Assembly: GCA_017746715.1 (NCBI GenBank)
Contig: JAGHZQ010000084.1
Span: 62,001-126,000 of the forward strand
DNA length: 64,000 bases
Reading direction: 5' to 3'
From: Cyanobacteria bacterium SBLK
Lineage (GTDB): Bacteria > Cyanobacteriota > Cyanobacteriia > Cyanobacteriales > Spirulinaceae
Shown: positions 62,155-64,000 of the stretch, in pieces
Position numbering within the stretch: position 1 is the stretch's first letter
Layout of the letters: every line of letters starts with the position of its first letter
Translations under genes and position numbers: made by a program
Notes under the pieces: model-generated
Seen by the model: the letters and a program-made list of their open reading frames with translations, nothing else
Database searches by the model: none
Told to the model about the DNA's origin: nothing

Positions 62155-63330
62155 ATGACAGTTTGTGAATATATTCCGGGCTTGGAAAATATCCCCGCCG
62201 CACGCTCGGGAATCAGTTATGTAGATGGAAAGCAGGGAATTCTTGAATATCGTGGCATTCGCATTGAAGAGCTGGCACAAAAAAGTACCTCCCTCGAAAC
62301 CGCCTATCTTTTAATTTGGGGTCATTTGCCCTCAAAAGAAGAACTCGCCACCTTTGAAGCAGATATTTACGACCATCGTCGCATCAAATACCGTATTCGC
62401 GACATGATGAAGTGCTTTCCGGAAACGGGACACCCGATGGATGCCCTGCAAACCTCAGCCGCAGCTTTAGGGTTATTCTACTCTCGTCGCGCCCTTAACG
62501 ATCCCGCTTATATTTGGGGAGCCGTGGTGCGCTTGCTGGCGAAAATTCCCACAATGGTGGCAGCATTCAAGTTAATGCGTAAAGGAAACGATCCCATTCA
62601 GCCCAGGGACGATCTCGATTATGCGACGAACTTTCTCTATATGCTCACAGAGCAGGTTCCCGACCCGATCGCCGCCCGCATTTTTGATGTTTGTTTGATT
62701 CTCCATGCCGAACATACCATTAATGCCTCTACATTTTCAGCAATGGTCACCTCTTCAACCCTGACGGATCCCTATGCCGTGGTTGCTTCGGCGGTGGGGA
62801 CTTTAGCGGGTCCTTTACATGGGGGCGCCAATGAAGAAGTGATTGCCATGTTAAATGAAATCGGTTCGATTGAAAACGTCCGCGCTTATGTAGAAGATTG
62901 CGTGACGAACAAGAAGAAAATCATGGGGTTCGGACATCGGGTTTATAAAGTCAAAGACCCTCGGGCGACGATTTTACAAACTTTAGCCGAACGCTTGTTC
63001 GAGCAGCGCGGTCGCGATCGCATCTATGATATTGCGGTGGAATTAGAAAAAGTGGTCGAGGAAAAGCTCGGGCATAAGGGAATTTACGCCAATGTCGATT
63101 TTTATTCCGGGTTGGTTTACCGCAAATTAGGGATTCCGACAGACCTATTTACGCCAATTTTCGCCATCTCTCGGGTGGCGGGATGGTTGGCACATTGGCG
63201 AGAACAAATTAAGGAAAATCGCATTTTCCGTCCCACGCAGATTTATCAAGGGGAACACGAACGTTCTTATGTCCCTTTGGGAGAACGCCCGCATCGAGAT
63301 CCGATGGTTTTACCCATTAGTGCTCGCTGA
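62155..63330 (+). CDS. gltA: Citrate synthase
   Basis: 391 residues, normal for the shorter type II-related bacterial form. Catalytic residues: His in LHAEHTINAS, His in MGFGHRVYKVKDPR and Asp in NVDFYSG. TLAGPLHGGANEEV is the acetyl-CoA-binding region. The enzyme joins acetyl-CoA and oxaloacetate to give citrate in the cytosol. It might also act as 2-methylcitrate synthase, but no prp genes are near. It stands alone, 155 bases after sixA. Confidence 0.94.
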   Translation: MTVCEYIPGLENIPAARSGISYVDGKQGILEYRGIRIEELAQKSTSLETAYLLIWGHLPSKEELATFEADIYDHRRIKYRIRDMMKCFPETGHPMDALQTSAAALGLFYSRRALNDPAYIWGAVVRLLAKIPTMVAAFKLMRKGNDPIQPRDDLDYATNFLYMLTEQVPDPIAARIFDVCLILHAEHTINASTFSAMVTSSTLTDPYAVVASAVGTLAGPLHGGANEEVIAMLNEIGSIENVRAYVEDCVTNKKKIMGFGHRVYKVKDPRATILQTLAERLFEQRGRDRIYDIAVELEKVVEEKLGHKGIYANVDFYSGLVYRKLGIPTDLFTPIFAISRVAGWLAHWREQIKENRIFRPTQIYQGEHERSYVPLGERPHRDPMVLPISAR

Positions 63331-63346
63331 TTGGCGATCGAGAAAT

Positions 63347-63374
63347 GGGGAATTTTTTTTAATTCCCCTCTTTT
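63347..63374 (+). terminator. Hairpin after gltA
   Basis: Arms GGGGAATT (63347-63354) and AATTCCCC (63361-63368), a 6-base T loop, then TCTTTT. It begins 16 bases after the gltA stop. A plausible intrinsic terminator with a weak T-run. Confidence 0.6.
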
Positions 63375-63387
63375 CTGCTGTCGCGAT

Positions 63388-63483
63388 CGCTATATTGACA
63401 AGAAAACGGCAGAAGAACATAATATCACCAGCTTAGAGCAATTCAAAGATCCGGAAATTGCCAAGCTCTTCGATAGCGATTGA
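63388..63483 (+). pseudogene. Remnant resembling the betaine/proline substrate-binding protein (ProX-like)
   Basis: A 31-codon open stretch ending in TGA with no start codon. It reads RYIDKKTAEEHNITSLEQF and then KDPEIAKLFDSD. This resembles the segment of glycine-betaine/proline ABC transporter binding proteins where a Thr-Ser-Leu-...-Asp-Pro-Glu-Ile-Ala-...-Leu-Phe-Asp pattern precedes GDGKADL. The match is from memory. No further part of such a gene is seen on either side, so it looks like a leftover from a deletion or a rearrangement. Confidence 0.5.
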
Positions 63484-63521
63484 TAGTTGGATTGAGGACG
63501 CACCAAAAAAGGGAGTTTCTC

Positions 63522-64000
63522 CTAGTTTTGGTTTCTCAGCCAGTTTGACAAGTCTTCTAAACTGGAAAAGTTCAAACTTGCTGTTACCAATTCATCTAAT
63601 TCTGCGAGGGAAAGCCGTGCGATCGCTTCTTCAATATCTGGTGAAAGTTCACCCAGCCTTCCGAGAATCTGGAAAATTACTTTTAATTGTCCTTCCTTTT
63701 GTCCCTTCACTCGCCCTTTTTCTTCACCCTCTTGTAAGGCGAGGATAATAGAACCTCGTTGATCTTCGAGAAACATTTCTCGTTTGTCCAGCTTATCCAA
63801 TTCGTTAACACTTAAATTGGAACGGCTAGCGATATTCAGTGCTTTTTCCATTTCGGGAATTTCGCTCAATGTGGAGGGAATGAGTTCTAAGGATGGGGCT
63901 TCTTTCATGAAGAATATCCATTTTTCGGTTAAAGTTTGCAAATCTTCGAGTTTTTTCTTAAATTTGGGTAATTCAACAAAAATCATTTCTAGTTCGCGAT
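63522..64000 (-). CDS. Rpn-family (PD-(D/E)XK nuclease transposase-like) protein, cut by the window edge
   Basis: The last 159 or so codons of a gene whose start lies beyond the window; the frame is open to base 64000 (reading RELE before an internal Met at 63986). The segment FVELPKFKKKLEDLQTLTEK and the tail with Gly/Glu/Lys-rich repeats (EGEEKGRVKGQKEGQLKVIF) are typical of the Rpn/transposase-like nuclease family, whose nuclease core lies further upstream. The ending LSLAELDELVTASLNFSSLE also fits. These genes are common, often decayed, in cyanobacteria. Activity cannot be judged from this part. Confidence 0.75.
   Translation of the reverse strand, partial: RELEMIFVELPKFKKKLEDLQTLTEKWIFFMKEAPSLELIPSTLSEIPEMEKALNIASRSNLSVNELDKLDKREMFLEDQRGSIILALQEGEEKGRVKGQKEGQLKVIFQILGRLGELSPDIEEAIARLSLAELDELVTASLNFSSLEDLSNWLRNQN

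Overview
The window is chromosomal DNA from a cyanobacterium. The evidence is an allophycocyanin alpha-B gene (apcD), an NADPH thioredoxin reductase fused to thioredoxin (NTRC type), DevA/DevC-type exporters, DUF4058 and DUF815 genes, a PEP-CTERM protein, and very frequent HIP1 octamers (GCGATCGC) in and between genes. The species cannot be named from this stretch. I see no rRNA, tRNA, CRISPR array, complete insertion sequence or prophage. Housekeeping genes (apcD, rlmD, ppa, NTRC, gltA, sixA) alternate with accessory blocks.

Layout. 1-4.6 kb: GAF-GAF-PAS adenylate cyclase, an ordinary phytanoyl-CoA-type dioxygenase and a BadF/BadG-type sugar kinase, all on the minus strand. 4.7-13.4 kb: a plus-strand sugar/glycan block that opens with the C-terminal half of a split transketolase and closes with an epimerase plus the N-terminal half; between the halves lie a PD-(D/E)XK protein, a methyltransferase, a GT2 enzyme, a TIGR03032-like protein, a sulfotransferase and an SPFH protein. 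13.5-15.5 kb: lipoprotein, NikL-like protein and CbiM, a nickel/cobalt uptake set without its ATPase. 15.7-22.2 kb: the most interesting block, with two SyrB2-like Fe(II)/2-oxoglutarate enzymes whose HxD iron motif has become HxA and HxS, flanking an EamA-type exporter and followed by a PP-loop ATPase and an FAD amine oxidase. 22.4-27.9 kb: small conserved cyanobacterial proteins, an anti-sigma-type ATPase, rlmD and apcD. 28-40.8 kb: a large glycosylation locus (a 1515-residue glycosyltransferase/methyltransferase fusion, two GT41 O-GlcNAc-transferase-like proteins, a GT-C membrane protein, a methyltransferase) around a type IV pilin gene. 40.9-45.3 kb: NTRC, a small membrane protein, ppa, a gene-free stretch full of short tandem duplications, and an MBL-fold protein. 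45.4-50.3 kb: a DevA-type ABC ATPase fused to two GAF domains, with two DevC-type permeases. 50.3-55.3 kb: cytochrome b5-fused desaturase, esterase, acetyltransferase, histidine-kinase-like protein, PEP-CTERM protein. 55.5-64 kb: STAND NTPase plus TPR partner, DUF815 ATPase, DUF4058, an unknown protein, sixA, gltA, a 31-codon remnant resembling a betaine-binding protein, and the end of an Rpn-like gene cut by the window edge.

How the genes may work together (inference). The 15.7-22.2 kb block has the parts of a small pathway making and exporting a halogenated, amine- or amino-acid-derived molecule. The 28-40.8 kb block looks like a machine that decorates pilin or another surface protein or polymer with sugars and methyl groups. 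The cyclase and the GAF-fused ABC ATPase share GAF domains of the NKFDE type that bind cyclic nucleotides in some cyanobacterial cyclases and in phosphodiesterases, so the exporter may be gated by a cyclic nucleotide.
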